Source of the DNA: Burkholderiales bacterium
Lineage (GTDB): Bacteria > Pseudomonadota > Gammaproteobacteria > Burkholderiales > Burkholderiaceae_C
Assembly: GCA_018969975.1 (NCBI GenBank)
Contig: JAGWXI010000001.1
Span: 22,918-86,917 of the forward strand
Reading direction: 5' to 3'
DNA: 64,000 nucleotides
The position numbers were made by a program, and so were the translations under genes. The first letter of the stretch is position 1; each line of letters opens with the position of its first letter. Shown piece after piece: positions 33,656-43,374 of the stretch. The notes under the pieces were generated by a model, which saw only the letters and a list, made by a program, of their open reading frames with translations, ran no database searches and was not told the origin of the DNA.

Positions 33656-35722
33656 ATGTACGCATTGTTTGAAGACGCTGGTAAATTCCAGACAGGACGC
33701 ATCTTGTCGGAGGCTGAAAACTCCGCCCAAATTGAGTTGGAATCAGGCAAACGCCTTAAAGCCAAAACCGCCAATATTCTTCTGAAATTTGAAAAACCCT
33801 CGCCCAGTGTTTTGATGGCTGAGGCCACCGCTTTAAGTGCCGCTATTGAACTCGATTTGGCCTGGGAATTTGCCCCCGAAGAAGAATTTAGCTTCCAAGA
33901 ATTGGCGCAAGAATATTTCAGTACCAACGCGACCTTGGCGCAACAAACTGCAACGCTTATTGCCTTGTTCCATGCGCCGCACTACTTTCGCCGATCAGGC
34001 AAGGGCAAATTCAAAAAAGCCTCTGCCGATGTTTTGCAGCAAGCCTTGGCTGCCATTGAAAAGAAAAAACACATTCAACAACAAATAGAAGCATGGGCAA
34101 AGACTTTGGGCGAAGGCAGTTGTCCAGAACCTATTGCGGCGCAGCTCTACAAAATCTTATTTAAACCCGATAAAAATGCGCCCGAATACAAGGCAGTTGT
34201 CCAAGCAGCACGCGAGACCCAAACGGCACCTTTGGCCTTGTTGCAAAAAGCAGGAGCCATCACTTCTGCCTACGAATTCCATTGGCAACGATTCTTATTC
34301 GACAACTTCCCCAAAGGAATAAGTTTCCCCACCTTAGCTGCGCCACTTATGAGCGAAGCATTACCCAAAGCAACTGTGCAGGCCTATTCGATTGATGATT
34401 CGCAGACAACTGAAATTGATGATGCGCTTTCTGTGCAGGGCTTGGGGACTGGTGAGGTGGTGGTGGGCATTCACATTGCTGCTCCTGCGTTGGCACTATC
34501 CCCAGGACATGCCATCGACCAAATTGCCCGCCAGCGGTTATCGACGGTGTATATGCCGGGCCACAAAATAACGATGCTGCCCGATCATGTGGTGCAAAGT
34601 TACACCTTACAAGAAGGACGTGATTGCCCTGCTGTATCTTTGTATTTGCGCGTACATGAATCCTCTTTGGAGGTACTCGGTAGCGAAACGCGTTTAGAAA
34701 ATGTATTTATAGCCGCCAACCTACGCCACGACCAGCTTGACGACGTAGTGACCGAAGCTTGGCTCGATACTCCTGAGCCATTTCCTGGCATGGGTAGCGC
34801 ATCTCCACCCATGCCTCATTCGCAATTGGCTTTTCTCTACCGCTTAGCGCAACAGCGAAAAGCGCAACGAGAGCTTGTACGAGGTAAGCCCGAAACCTTT
34901 AACCGACCAGACTACAACTTTCGTATTGGCACCCCAAAAGGCCAGGCCCCCAATGGCGATGAGATCGTAGAGATTTCTCAGCGGCATCGAGGCGCTCCTC
35001 TTGATCTGATCGTGGCTGAGGCCATGATCTTGGCCAATAGCACCTGGGGACAGTGGCTAGCGGACTTGAGCGTTCCAGCTATCTACCGCAGCCAAGCGAG
35101 TCTGTTACCGGGTATCAAAGTTCGCATGGGAACCAAGGCATTACCGCATGCTGGAATTGGCGTGCCTTGTTATGCATGGAGTACCTCGCCATTGCGTAGA
35201 TACACCGATTTGGTTAACCAGTGGCAAATCATCGCTTGCATAAAACATGGCACTACAGCAGCCTTGGTGGCTCCATTCAAAGCCAAAGATGTAGATTTGT
35301 TTTCCATCATTTCTGCCTTTGAAGCGGCTTACAGCAGTTACAACGCTTACCAATCCAGTATGGAGCGTTTTTGGACCTTGCAATATTTGCAACAAAACGC
35401 TATCGGGGAAGTTACCGCCACGGTTTTTAAATCATTTGAAGGTGAACCGCCAATTGCGCGCGTTGATAACTTGCCCTTGGTGCTGCCTGTGATTGGCAGT
35501 GGTAACTTAGCGCGCGGGACGCGCGTCTTATTGCGCATCAGTGCTGTAGACACTATTTCACTGGAGGTGCATGGTTTGTTTGTTGAGGTGTTAGAGGAGA
35601 TGGTCAACGCGACAAATGACAATACAGCGCAAGCACACCAAGAAGATGATGATGAATCACCAGCAGGCCCCTTAACTATTGCTGTTGATATCGAAGAAGC
35701 TCCATCTCCAGAGGCAGGCTAA
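33656..35722 (+). CDS. RNB-domain 3'-5' exoribonuclease (RNase II/R family)
   Basis: A processive 3'-5' exoribonuclease of about 688 residues. The N-terminal part (MYALFEDAGKFQTGRIL) is a short beta domain instead of full tandem cold-shock domains. The RNB catalytic core begins YSIDDSQTTEIDDALSVQGL, giving the Asp residues that bind magnesium, and SPLRRYTDLVNQWQ is the second conserved block. An S1-like C-terminal region follows (FKSFEGEPPIARVDN). The ORF track begins at a GTG (33641); the ATG at 33656 gives the common MYxLFE start. No clear ribosome site is seen; CGTGT/ACACG repeats surround the start. Confidence 0.93.
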   Translation: MYALFEDAGKFQTGRILSEAENSAQIELESGKRLKAKTANILLKFEKPSPSVLMAEATALSAAIELDLAWEFAPEEEFSFQELAQEYFSTNATLAQQTATLIALFHAPHYFRRSGKGKFKKASADVLQQALAAIEKKKHIQQQIEAWAKTLGEGSCPEPIAAQLYKILFKPDKNAPEYKAVVQAARETQTAPLALLQKAGAITSAYEFHWQRFLFDNFPKGISFPTLAAPLMSEALPKATVQAYSIDDSQTTEIDDALSVQGLGTGEVVVGIHIAAPALALSPGHAIDQIARQRLSTVYMPGHKITMLPDHVVQSYTLQEGRDCPAVSLYLRVHESSLEVLGSETRLENVFIAANLRHDQLDDVVTEAWLDTPEPFPGMGSASPPMPHSQLAFLYRLAQQRKAQRELVRGKPETFNRPDYNFRIGTPKGQAPNGDEIVEISQRHRGAPLDLIVAEAMILANSTWGQWLADLSVPAIYRSQASLLPGIKVRMGTKALPHAGIGVPCYAWSTSPLRRYTDLVNQWQIIACIKHGTTAALVAPFKAKDVDLFSIISAFEAAYSSYNAYQSSMERFWTLQYLQQNAIGEVTATVFKSFEGEPPIARVDNLPLVLPVIGSGNLARGTRVLLRISAVDTISLEVHGLFVEVLEEMVNATNDNTAQAHQEDDDESPAGPLTIAVDIEEAPSPEAG

Positions 35723-35724
35723 TC

Positions 35725-36600
35725 GTGACAGTGGATGTTGTCTCCAAACTGTTTCAGCAACGCCATATCCTAAAAATTGCATTATGCATATCGCTTGTGA
35801 TTCACTTGGTCTTGGTGTCCGTGCGCTTAAAAGAGAGCGAACGCATAGACCGAATATTTAAAGATGCACCGCTTGAAATAATTTTGGTTAACACCCGCGT
35901 CCAAGACACCCCACCAGAGAAAGCACAAGCCCTAGCACAGACACGATTAGCTGGAGGGGGAGAACTCAAATCAGGACGTGCCGCCTCACCATTGCCTAGT
36001 GCCAACGAAACCGCACAAGGTGAGACTACGCAGCAACTGCAACAGCAAGTTGCTGCCATGCGTAAAGAGCAATCCTTGTTGTTGGCCCAAGTCAAAAATA
36101 TGATTGCCGCCATTGCGCCGCCACAACCTGAAAAAGGGCGAGTTGCCAATGAAGCAGCCGAACAAAAACGCCGTCAACTGCTCAAACTGTTGGCTGAAAT
36201 CGAATTGCGCATAGAGCAAGATAATTTACGTCCCCGAAAACACTACATCAGCCCTGCGACCCGTGAAGTTGCCTATGCCCAGTATTACGACGCGATGCGT
36301 CGCAAAATTGAAGAACGAGGAACACGCAATTTCCCTGAACGGATGGGACAAAAAATATATGGTGAACTCACCATGATCATTACCATCAACGCTGACGGAC
36401 GTGTCCTCCACACCGAAGTAGTACAGGCATCGGGTAACAATGATTTAGACAGACGCGCCCAAGCTATTGCCGTGAGTGCAGGGCCGTTTGGCGAATTCAC
36501 CAAGGAGATGCGAAAACAGGCAGACCAATTAGCAATTATTTCGCGCTTTATTTTTAGTCGTGACAATGCTTTGCGTACGCTTGGCGAATCCTCCAACTAA
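35725..36600 (+). CDS. TonB-like protein with C-terminal TonB domain
   Basis: 291 residues, GTG start two bases after the RNB stop. One N-terminal transmembrane helix (IALCISLVIHLVLVSVRL, about 18-36), a coiled coil with Gln-rich heptads (TTQQLQQQVAAMRKEQSLLL), then a TonB C-terminal domain with MIITINADGRVLHTEVVQASG and a terminal FIFSRDN. TonB carries energy from the inner membrane to outer-membrane transporters, but the classical Pro-Lys spacer is short here and no exbB/exbD lies nearby. It may serve a different envelope role; the name describes the domain only. Confidence 0.85.
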   Translation: MTVDVVSKLFQQRHILKIALCISLVIHLVLVSVRLKESERIDRIFKDAPLEIILVNTRVQDTPPEKAQALAQTRLAGGGELKSGRAASPLPSANETAQGETTQQLQQQVAAMRKEQSLLLAQVKNMIAAIAPPQPEKGRVANEAAEQKRRQLLKLLAEIELRIEQDNLRPRKHYISPATREVAYAQYYDAMRRKIEERGTRNFPERMGQKIYGELTMIITINADGRVLHTEVVQASGNNDLDRRAQAIAVSAGPFGEFTKEMRKQADQLAIISRFIFSRDNALRTLGESSN

Positions 36601-36611
36601 GGCACTAGCGC

Positions 36612-37361
36612 ATGACTATTCGAAACCTATTGCGTTCTGCGCGTCACCCGATCACAAGATGGGTGCTGTTGGTGTTTTGCGCCTTCGTCGCTTTGCAATT
36701 GTTCTTTCTCACCAAAATTGCCTTGATGGCGCGTATCGCCCCAGAGTCAACCGCTTTTGAGCGTTCACAAGCTTGGCAAATTTTGCAATCCAAACAGCGG
36801 CTTCCTTGGCGACAAACTTGGGTGCCTTACAACCAAATATCTGATCAACTAAAACGCGCAGTCATTGTTTCAGAAGATGACATCTTCGCGCAGCATGATG
36901 GTGTGCAGTGGGAAGCTGTCGAGAAAGCATGGGCTAAAAATGCCAAGGCAGAGTTAGCAGCAAATCGTGCAGCTCAGAAAAATCCTGCTGTCAAAGTTGT
37001 TGGTGGCTCCACAATTACCCAGCAACTTGCGAAAAATTTATTTCTAACAGGAGAACGAACCTTTGTGCGCAAAGGCCAAGAATTTGTTTTAACGCTGATG
37101 TTAGAGGCACTTTTAAGTAAACAGCGGATTTTGGAGCTCTATCTCAACCATGTTGAATGGGGTGAGGGAATTTTTGGTGCCCAAGCCGCAGCACAACATT
37201 ATTTTTCCAAATCTGCATTGCAACTTACCGCATGGGAAGCGGGACGCTTAGCAGTGATGTTGCCACGTCCCAAGCATTACCAAAAGTTTCCGCAATCTGA
37301 ATATTTGTCAGGCCGCACCGAAATCATCATGACGCGTATGCCACGTGCGCAACTACCTTAA
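36612..37361 (+). CDS. mtgA: Monofunctional peptidoglycan glycosyltransferase MtgA
   Basis: MtgA polymerises lipid II into glycan chains without transpeptidase activity. The 249 residues have an N-terminal membrane helix (about 18-35), then the GT51 domain: [17 protein letters not shown] with the catalytic Glu in the EDxxFxxHxG motif, [20 protein letters not shown], and [20 protein letters not shown] with the second Glu region. It lies 11 bases after the TonB-like gene and 8 bases before ruvC, probably in one operon. Confidence 0.96.
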   Translation: MTIRNLLRSARHPITRWVLLVFCAFVALQLFFLTKIALMARIAPESTAFERSQAWQILQSKQRLPWRQTWVPYNQISDQLKRAVIVSEDDIFAQHDGVQWEAVEKAWAKNAKAELAANRAAQKNPAVKVVGGSTITQQLAKNLFLTGERTFVRKGQEFVLTLMLEALLSKQRILELYLNHVEWGEGIFGAQAAAQHYFSKSALQLTAWEAGRLAVMLPRPKHYQKFPQSEYLSGRTEIIMTRMPRAQLP

Positions 37362-37369
37362 AGGCATCC

Positions 37370-37918
37370 ATGCGAATCTTAGGTATTGACCCAGGCTTAC
37401 GAACGACTGGCTTTGGTGTGGTGGACTTGGATGGACAAAGTTTGCGCTATATCGCCAGCGGAACAATTCGCACCCATAGCGTCGCGCAAGGGTTATTACC
37501 GCAGCGTCTTAAAGTTTTATATGAAGGTATCCATGAGGTAATTGCGCGTTACCAACCAGATCACAGCGCGGTTGAAATTGTTTTTGTCAACGTTAATCCC
37601 CAAGCTACTTTGCTCTTAGGCCAAGCACGGGGCGCGTGTCTTACTGCACTTGTATCGCGTGATTTACCCGTAGCGGAATACACCGCATTGCAAATGAAAA
37701 AAGCGGTAGCAGGACATGGCAAAGCGCAAAAAGCGCAGGTGCAAGAAATGGTCAAGCGCATACTCAACCTTCCTACATTGCCGGGGCCTGATGCAGCTGA
37801 TGCCCTAGGCCTTGCAATCACGCATGCGCATGTAGGCCATCTTATGGAGCAATTAACGCGAGAAACGTCTCTGTCGCGAAGCACCAGCGGTATGTACCGG
37901 GCTAGTCGTAGCAAATAA
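37370..37918 (+). CDS. ruvC: Holliday junction resolvase RuvC
   Basis: RuvC cuts Holliday junctions in recombination repair as part of RuvABC. The 182-residue protein starts [20 protein letters not shown] with the first catalytic Asp; the second acid is in [22 protein letters not shown]; the last two are in [21 protein letters not shown] lies 5 bases before the ATG. RuvA and RuvB are not in the window. Its stop directly abuts the convergent lpxC stop with no spacer. Confidence 0.97.
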   Translation: MRILGIDPGLRTTGFGVVDLDGQSLRYIASGTIRTHSVAQGLLPQRLKVLYEGIHEVIARYQPDHSAVEIVFVNVNPQATLLLGQARGACLTALVSRDLPVAEYTALQMKKAVAGHGKAQKAQVQEMVKRILNLPTLPGPDAADALGLAITHAHVGHLMEQLTRETSLSRSTSGMYRASRSK

Positions 37919-38842
37919 TTACCAAGCAGGCGCCAATACCGCCAGACCGGGCGGTGCCTGATGTACATCTTCGAAAGTTACTGTCTCAAAGCTACTGGGT
38001 TGACTCAATAATTCCCGCAAGAGTCTGTTGTTCAGGGCATGGCCAGAACGAAAAGCACAGTAGGAAGCCAACAAGGGTTTGCCTAATAAGAACAAGTCGC
38101 CCATAGCATCGAGTATTTTGTGTTTCACAAATTCGTCGTCGTAGCGCAAGCCATCGCTGTTGAGAACTTTGTAATCATCCATCACAATGGCATTATCTAG
38201 ACCGCCGCCCATGCCCAATCCATTGGCACGCATGTTCTCCACATCTTTGGTAAAGCCAAAGGTTCTAGCCCTTGCAATATCGCGGGTGTAGGTGTCTTTA
38301 TCCATATCAAAAACCACACGTTGTCCGGTCTGATCAACAGCAGGATGGTGGAAATTAATTTCAAAACTAAGCTTATAGCCATGGTGCGGATCTAAGCGTG
38401 CCCATTTCGTGGACTCGCCTTCCCCTTCTTGCACTTGCACACTTTTGAGAATACGAATGAAACGCTTTGGCGCGTTTTGCTCCACAATGCCCGCGCTTTG
38501 CAATAAAAAAACAAAAGATGAGGCGGAACCATCCAATATGGGCACCTCTTGTGCGGTGATATCGACATACATATTGTCGATACCTAATCCTGCACATGCA
38601 GACATCAAATGTTCTACCGTATATACCTTGGCTCCACCATTGGAGATAGTAGATGCCAATCGCGTGTCAGTGACCGCAGTAGCAGATATGGGAATATCTA
38701 CCGGTACAGGTAAATCCACGCGCCTAAACACAATCCCTGTTTCAGGCTGAGCTGGCCTCAAAGTGAGCTCCACGCGTTGACCGCTATGAAGACCCACTCC
38801 TACAGCTTTAGTGAGAGATTGGATAGTTCTTTGTTTAAGCAC
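37919..38842 (-). CDS. lpxC: UDP-3-O-acyl-N-acetylglucosamine deacetylase LpxC
   Basis: LpxC performs the committed step of lipid A synthesis and is a zinc deacetylase. [16 protein letters not shown] carries the first zinc His; the [17 protein letters not shown] block carries the second His and the Asp. The N-terminal [21 protein letters not shown] is characteristic. At 307 residues the length is normal. It ends the dcw cluster after ftsZ (21-base gap), as in many Gram-negatives, and is convergent with ruvC. Confidence 0.98.
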   Translation of the reverse strand: MLKQRTIQSLTKAVGVGLHSGQRVELTLRPAQPETGIVFRRVDLPVPVDIPISATAVTDTRLASTISNGGAKVYTVEHLMSACAGLGIDNMYVDITAQEVPILDGSASSFVFLLQSAGIVEQNAPKRFIRILKSVQVQEGEGESTKWARLDPHHGYKLSFEINFHHPAVDQTGQRVVFDMDKDTYTRDIARARTFGFTKDVENMRANGLGMGGGLDNAIVMDDYKVLNSDGLRYDDEFVKHKILDAMGDLFLLGKPLLASYCAFRSGHALNNRLLRELLSQPSSFETVTFEDVHQAPPGLAVLAPAW

Positions 38843-38863
38843 GTCGGCTATTTTCTCTGAATC

Positions 38864-40126
38864 TTAGTCGGCCTGCTTACGCAAGAAGGCAGGGATTTCG
38901 TAATCATCCATTCCACCTGAAGACAAAGCATCTACTTTTGCAGCAGCTTGTGTGCGATTGGTACGCCACACACTAGGCACGGCCATGCTGTTGTAGTCAG
39001 GTTGCGTGGCTGCATTACCAACACCCAAGCCAGAAGCCAAGTTACTCAATCCCGCTGTGGCAGCAGCCATGATGCCTGCTGGTGAAGCGTTGGGCGCATT
39101 GTGTGTGGTGAAACTGCCGTTATCTGTTCCAGTGCGCAAGACTTGCAACTGTGGTGCGACTCGACGGCCACCAGCCAAACCAGTCGCGACAACCGTCACG
39201 CGGATTTGGTCCCCCAATGATTCGTCATATGCAGTGCCGTAAATCACATGCGCATCAGGAGATGCGAATTTACGGATCGTGTTCATCGCCTCGCGTGACT
39301 CAGACAATTTCAATCCGCCTTTGGCTGCGGTGATCAACACCAACACGCCCTTGGCACCTGACATATCCACGCCTTCTAGCAAAGGACAAGCCACCGCTTG
39401 TTCGGCGGCAATACGTGCACGGTCTGGACCATTGGCTGCAGCGGTCCCCATCATGGCTTTACCGGTTTCGCTCATGACTGTGCGTACGTCTGCAAAGTCG
39501 ACGTTGACCAAGGCTTCGACGTTGATGATTTCAGCAATGCCACCGACGGAGTTTTTCAATACGTCATTGGCAAATGCAAACGCATCGTCTTGGCTGGCAT
39601 CTTCACCCAACACGTCTAAGAGTTTTTCGTTTAAGACAACGATCAATGAATCGACATTGGCTTCTAACTCAGCCAAACCTAATTCTGCATTTGTCATCCT
39701 GCGCGTGCCTTCAAACTCAAAAGGTTTTGTCACCACGCCCACTGTGAGAATTCCCATTTCTCGCGCTATGCGTGCGACAACAGGGGCGGCACCTGTGCCT
39801 GTTCCACCACCCATGCCGGCAGTTACGAACAACATATTGGTGCCTTCTAATGACTCGCGAATTTGATCTTCGGCCGCCTCGGCTGCCTCACGGCCTCGCT
39901 CTGGAATGCTGCCAGCACCCAAGCCATTGGATCCCAGTTGAATCACTTTATGTGCATTGCTGATACGCAGTGACTGCGCATCGGTATTGGCACACACAAA
40001 CTCAACGCCTTGCACGCCCGAGCGAATCATGTGCTCCACCGCATTACCGCCGCCTCCGCCCACACCAATCACTTTGATTTGTGTGCCCGAGTTGAAAGTT
40101 TCTACTTCAATCATTTCAATACTCAT
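38864..40126 (-). CDS. ftsZ: Cell division GTPase FtsZ
   Basis: FtsZ is the tubulin-like GTPase that forms the division ring. IKVIGVGGGGGNAVEHMI at the N-terminus and TAGMGGGTGTGAAPVVA (tubulin signature) bind GTP; the T7 loop region follows in NVDFADVRTVMS. A variable linker leads to the C-terminal peptide DYEIPAFLRKQAD that binds FtsA and ZipA. The 420-residue length is slightly long because of the linker. It has its own ribosome site (GGAG, 7 bases) but the ATG overlaps the stop of a 22-codon upstream ORF as ATGA. Confidence 0.98.
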   Translation of the reverse strand: MSIEMIEVETFNSGTQIKVIGVGGGGGNAVEHMIRSGVQGVEFVCANTDAQSLRISNAHKVIQLGSNGLGAGSIPERGREAAEAAEDQIRESLEGTNMLFVTAGMGGGTGTGAAPVVARIAREMGILTVGVVTKPFEFEGTRRMTNAELGLAELEANVDSLIVVLNEKLLDVLGEDASQDDAFAFANDVLKNSVGGIAEIINVEALVNVDFADVRTVMSETGKAMMGTAAANGPDRARIAAEQAVACPLLEGVDMSGAKGVLVLITAAKGGLKLSESREAMNTIRKFASPDAHVIYGTAYDESLGDQIRVTVVATGLAGGRRVAPQLQVLRTGTDNGSFTTHNAPNASPAGIMAAATAGLSNLASGLGVGNAATQPDYNSMAVPSVWRTNRTQAAAKVDALSSGGMDDYEIPAFLRKQAD

Positions 40127-40191
40127 GTTGTTTCTCCGATCTGTCTAAAAATTTGCAGTTGCCTTAAATTGATATGTTTTGTCTTGTGCAT
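40123..40191 (-). CDS. Putative 22-residue upstream ORF coupled to ftsZ
   Basis: MHKTKHINLRQLQIFRQIGETT is too short for the ORF track. It is preceded by AAGGAG at four bases and its TGA overlaps the ftsZ ATG (ATGA), the layout of translational coupling. The ftsZ Shine-Dalgarno sequence lies inside it. No homology is known to me and it may be fortuitous; the strong ribosome site and exact overlap are what make it worth listing. Confidence 0.4.
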   Translation of the reverse strand: MHKTKHINLRQLQIFRQIGETT

Positions 40192-40306
40192 GCATCTCCT
40201 TATGAAGGGGGTGCTGTGGCCACGCAGGGTCGCCATCGTCGACCGCTAGGCATGGGGTCCGCAGGACTGCCTCGGGCTAAATACAGGTGGCGTGGTGGTG
40301 TCATGG

Positions 40307-41536
40307 TCAGAAATTCCCCACAAACCAATCTTTCACCCGGTCTACTGCTGTTTTAACCGTGCTACTTTTTTGTGACACCTTGAAACCGCGAATGCGCGCC
40401 ACGCGCGCTTCTTCCAACAAGCCCATAGCAGTAGCGGCACGCGGTTGTGACACCATATCTGACAATGCACTGTTGTAGTTGGGAACACCACGGCGCACAG
40501 GCTTTAAGAAAATATCTTCGCCCAACTCCACCATGCCTGGCATCACGGCGCTACCGCCCGTGAGCACAATGCCTGAAGACAGCACCTCTTCATAACCAGA
40601 GTCACGGATAACTTGTTGCACCAAGGAAAAGATTTCTTCCACACGCGGTTCGATAACACCCGCTAAGGCTTGACGGCTCAACATGCGCGGACTGCGGTCA
40701 CCTAAACCAGGAACTTCTACTTGAATTTCAGGGTCTGCCAGCATTTGTTTGGCAAAACCTGAGTCGATTTTGATTTCTTCTGCATCTTTGGTGGGAGTCC
40801 GCAAAGCCATCGCAATATCACTGGTGATCAAGTCGCCTGCAATTGGAATAACGGCTGTGTGGCGAATCGATCCATTGGTAAATATCGCAACATCCGTAGT
40901 GCCTGCGCCAATATCTACAAGCGCCACGCCTAATTCACGTTCATCGTCTGTCAGCACAGACAGACTAGAAGCCAAGGGATTGAGCATCAATTGGTCTACT
41001 TCTAAGCCACAACGGCGTACACACTTGATGATGTTTTCAGCAGCACTTTGTGCGCCGGTGACGATATGCACTTTGGCTTCTAGACGAATACCGCTCATTC
41101 CAATCGGTTCACGCACCTCTTGGCCATCGATGACAAACTCTTGCGGTTGTACTAATAACAAACGTTGGTCTGTCGAGATGTTGATAGCCTTCGCAGTTTC
41201 TACAACGCGCGCCACATCAGGCGCCGTCACCTCGCGGTCTTTCACTGCAACCATACCCGTAGAGTTCATGCCGCGAATATGGCTTCCTGTGATACCGGTA
41301 TAAACACGGGTGATCTTGCAATCGGCCATGAATTCGGCTTCTTTCAAAGCCTGCTGAATACTTTGCACAGTGGCATCAATATTGACTACGACGCCACGTT
41401 TGAGACCGTTGCTAGGCGCTACACCCATACCGGCAAGTTTGAGTTCGCCGCCGGGCAAGACTTCAGCCACGACCACCATCACCTTGGCCGTACCGATATC
41501 TAACCCCACTACCAAATCTTTGTACTCTTTTGCCAT
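40307..41536 (-). CDS. ftsA: Cell division protein FtsA
   Basis: FtsA is an actin-like ATPase that anchors FtsZ to the membrane. VVGLDIGTAKVMVVVAEV is the first nucleotide-binding block, DIGAGTTDVAIFTNGSIRHT the second, and VLTGGSAVMPGMVELGEDIF the third. The C-terminal VDRVKDWFVGNF is the amphipathic membrane-targeting helix. The 409-residue length is standard. It lies 27 bases after ftsQ, and the gap to ftsZ (180 bases) is the longest inside the dcw cluster, leaving space for an extra ftsZ promoter. Confidence 0.98.
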   Translation of the reverse strand: MAKEYKDLVVGLDIGTAKVMVVVAEVLPGGELKLAGMGVAPSNGLKRGVVVNIDATVQSIQQALKEAEFMADCKITRVYTGITGSHIRGMNSTGMVAVKDREVTAPDVARVVETAKAINISTDQRLLLVQPQEFVIDGQEVREPIGMSGIRLEAKVHIVTGAQSAAENIIKCVRRCGLEVDQLMLNPLASSLSVLTDDERELGVALVDIGAGTTDVAIFTNGSIRHTAVIPIAGDLITSDIAMALRTPTKDAEEIKIDSGFAKQMLADPEIQVEVPGLGDRSPRMLSRQALAGVIEPRVEEIFSLVQQVIRDSGYEEVLSSGIVLTGGSAVMPGMVELGEDIFLKPVRRGVPNYNSALSDMVSQPRAATAMGLLEEARVARIRGFKVSQKSSTVKTAVDRVKDWFVGNF

Positions 41537-41563
41537 AACAGCCTCGTTTCTTACCTAATCTCT

Positions 41564-42394
41564 TTAGTTGCGCGAACTCGCCACTTCCAACGTGCTCACG
41601 CCCTGTAGGCGAATTGCATATCCGTTGTCATGGCGCAAATCCAAGGACTGCAATGCATGCAGTTTTCTACCTAACTTATTCGCCACTGCTACCAATGTTT
41701 GATCCACTCTTTGCATACGCGTTGTGACTTCTGCCACATCACCACGCCCTAACTCAATCACGGCGCCTTGCTTGAGATAAGCGCGCCAACTTCCGCGTTC
41801 GGTAAGCTCTAAATTACCTAATTCCAATGCCAAACCTCGAAACATCGGAACGAGTGCTTGGTGCATCTCCCATACCAATCGCGACTGGTTATCGGGACCT
41901 TTGAGTCGAGGTATCTTTGCATTTTCTAAATCCCCAAGATTTGCCTCAAACACTTCACCAAATTCATTGAGCAAACGCGATTCACCCTCATCCCCCCAAT
42001 AGGCAACTGGTTGATGCTCTTGCAAGGTCACTCGTAACCGGTTGGGGAATTCGCGTTGAATAATCGCCAACCTCACCCACGGAACTCCCTCAAAAGCTTC
42101 TCGTACTTGTCTGAGGTCCGTAGTAAAGAAATTACCTGTCATGCGGGTCGTTACATTAGCCCGCAAAGTGTTTGCGTTGTTATGGTTGACCTCGCCTTCC
42201 ACCGTGATAGCGACTAAATTAAATACAGGTAAGTGCACGGCAGCCCAGAAAACGCTCCATACTGCACCTAGTGCTAAGAATGCAAACATGCATGAACCTG
42301 CAATGTGCATTAACTTCACATCCCATGGAACTTGCAAGACCGTGTTTTTATCGACACGAGCACGGGTATGGGTGGTGTAGCGTGAAGCACTCAT
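41564..42394 (-). CDS. ftsQ: Cell division protein FtsQ
   Basis: FtsQ is a bitopic divisome scaffold binding FtsB and FtsL. 276 residues: cytoplasmic lead, a transmembrane helix at about 33-55 ([20 protein letters not shown]), then the POTRA domain ([20 protein letters not shown]) and the FtsQ domain with VALREWP-like [28 protein letters not shown]. The start overlaps the ddl stop by ATGA. Position between ddl and ftsA is canonical. Confidence 0.96.
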   Translation of the reverse strand: MSASRYTTHTRARVDKNTVLQVPWDVKLMHIAGSCMFAFLALGAVWSVFWAAVHLPVFNLVAITVEGEVNHNNANTLRANVTTRMTGNFFTTDLRQVREAFEGVPWVRLAIIQREFPNRLRVTLQEHQPVAYWGDEGESRLLNEFGEVFEANLGDLENAKIPRLKGPDNQSRLVWEMHQALVPMFRGLALELGNLELTERGSWRAYLKQGAVIELGRGDVAEVTTRMQRVDQTLVAVANKLGRKLHALQSLDLRHDNGYAIRLQGVSTLEVASSRN

Positions 42395-43374
42395 TTTTTA
42401 GCACCACTTTCCACATGGTCCAATGTGGCGCTGTTGAGTAATTCAAGACACAAATCTTCATAACTAATTCCTGCTGCCTTAGCAGAGATTGGCACGAGAG
42501 AATGGCTGGTCATCCCAGGAGATGTATTCATCTCTAATAAAAATGGTTTGCGGTCTGTTGCGCGCAACATGATGTCTGCGCGGCCCCAACCGCGGCAGTT
42601 CAGTGCTCGATAAGCAGCAACTACCAAGGCTTGAATAGCGCGCTCTTCCTTTTCTGGTAAGCCGCTAGGACAGTGGTATTGCACGTCGTTAGTAAAGTAC
42701 TTGTTTTGGTAGTCGTAGGCTCCATCTGGTGCTGCAATGCGCACGACAGGTAAAGCACGCGCTTGCATCCCGTTACCCAAGACAGGACAAGTTAGTTCTT
42801 CGCCAAGAATAAATTCTTCACAAAGCAAATCGGGGTCGTATTGGGTTGCTAGCTGAGCGGCTGCTTCTATGGCTGGTGCAGAGGTGACTTTGGTAATGCC
42901 AATCGATGAGCCTTCGCGGGGTGGCTTGACGATCAGGGGCAAACCCAGGGTTTGTGGAATTGCGGCAATCGCTTGCGCAGATTGCTCATCGGGTGCAAGA
43001 CTTACCGACTTGGGCGTTGATAAACCCAGTGCTGTCCAAATTCGTTTAGTCATTACCTTGTCCATTGCAATTGCAGAGGCCATGACACCCGATCCTGTGT
43101 AAGGGATTCCTAACAGCTCAAGTGCACCTTGCACCGAACCGTCCTCACCGTAGCGGCCATGCAAGGCAATAAAGGCATGGGTAAAGCCTTTCACTTTGAG
43201 TTGATCCATCGCTTCGCTAGCTGGATCAAAAGCATGCGCATCTACACCTTTGCTGCGCAATGCATGCAAAACACCTTGACCCGACATGATGGAGATTTCA
43301 CGTTCAGCTGAACGTCCGCCCATCAATACCGCAACTTTGGCCTTACTGATGTTGAATGTCTTGTTATGCGTCAT
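42391..43374 (-). CDS. ddl: D-alanine--D-alanine ligase
   Basis: Ddl joins two D-alanines for the peptidoglycan stem peptide. [20 protein letters not shown] is the N-terminal signature; the ATP-grasp core includes [19 protein letters not shown], and the C-terminus [18 protein letters not shown] holds the metal ligands. The ORF track adds 29 residues from murC sequence; ATG 43374 overlaps the murC stop as ATGA and gives 327 residues. DdlB is the form usually found in dcw clusters. Confidence 0.97.
   Translation of the reverse strand: MTHNKTFNISKAKVAVLMGGRSAEREISIMSGQGVLHALRSKGVDAHAFDPASEAMDQLKVKGFTHAFIALHGRYGEDGSVQGALELLGIPYTGSGVMASAIAMDKVMTKRIWTALGLSTPKSVSLAPDEQSAQAIAAIPQTLGLPLIVKPPREGSSIGITKVTSAPAIEAAAQLATQYDPDLLCEEFILGEELTCPVLGNGMQARALPVVRIAAPDGAYDYQNKYFTNDVQYHCPSGLPEKEERAIQALVVAAYRALNCRGWGRADIMLRATDRKPFLLEMNTSPGMTSHSLVPISAKAAGISYEDLCLELLNSATLDHVESGAKK

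Noticed and set aside
40200-40304. Second small ORF (34 codons) in the ftsA-ftsZ gap
   Set aside because: It starts at the end of ftsA with only a weak, far GGGGA site and its composition is Pro/Arg-rich as expected for random GC-rich DNA. Kept out in contrast to the 22-codon ORF that overlaps ftsZ.
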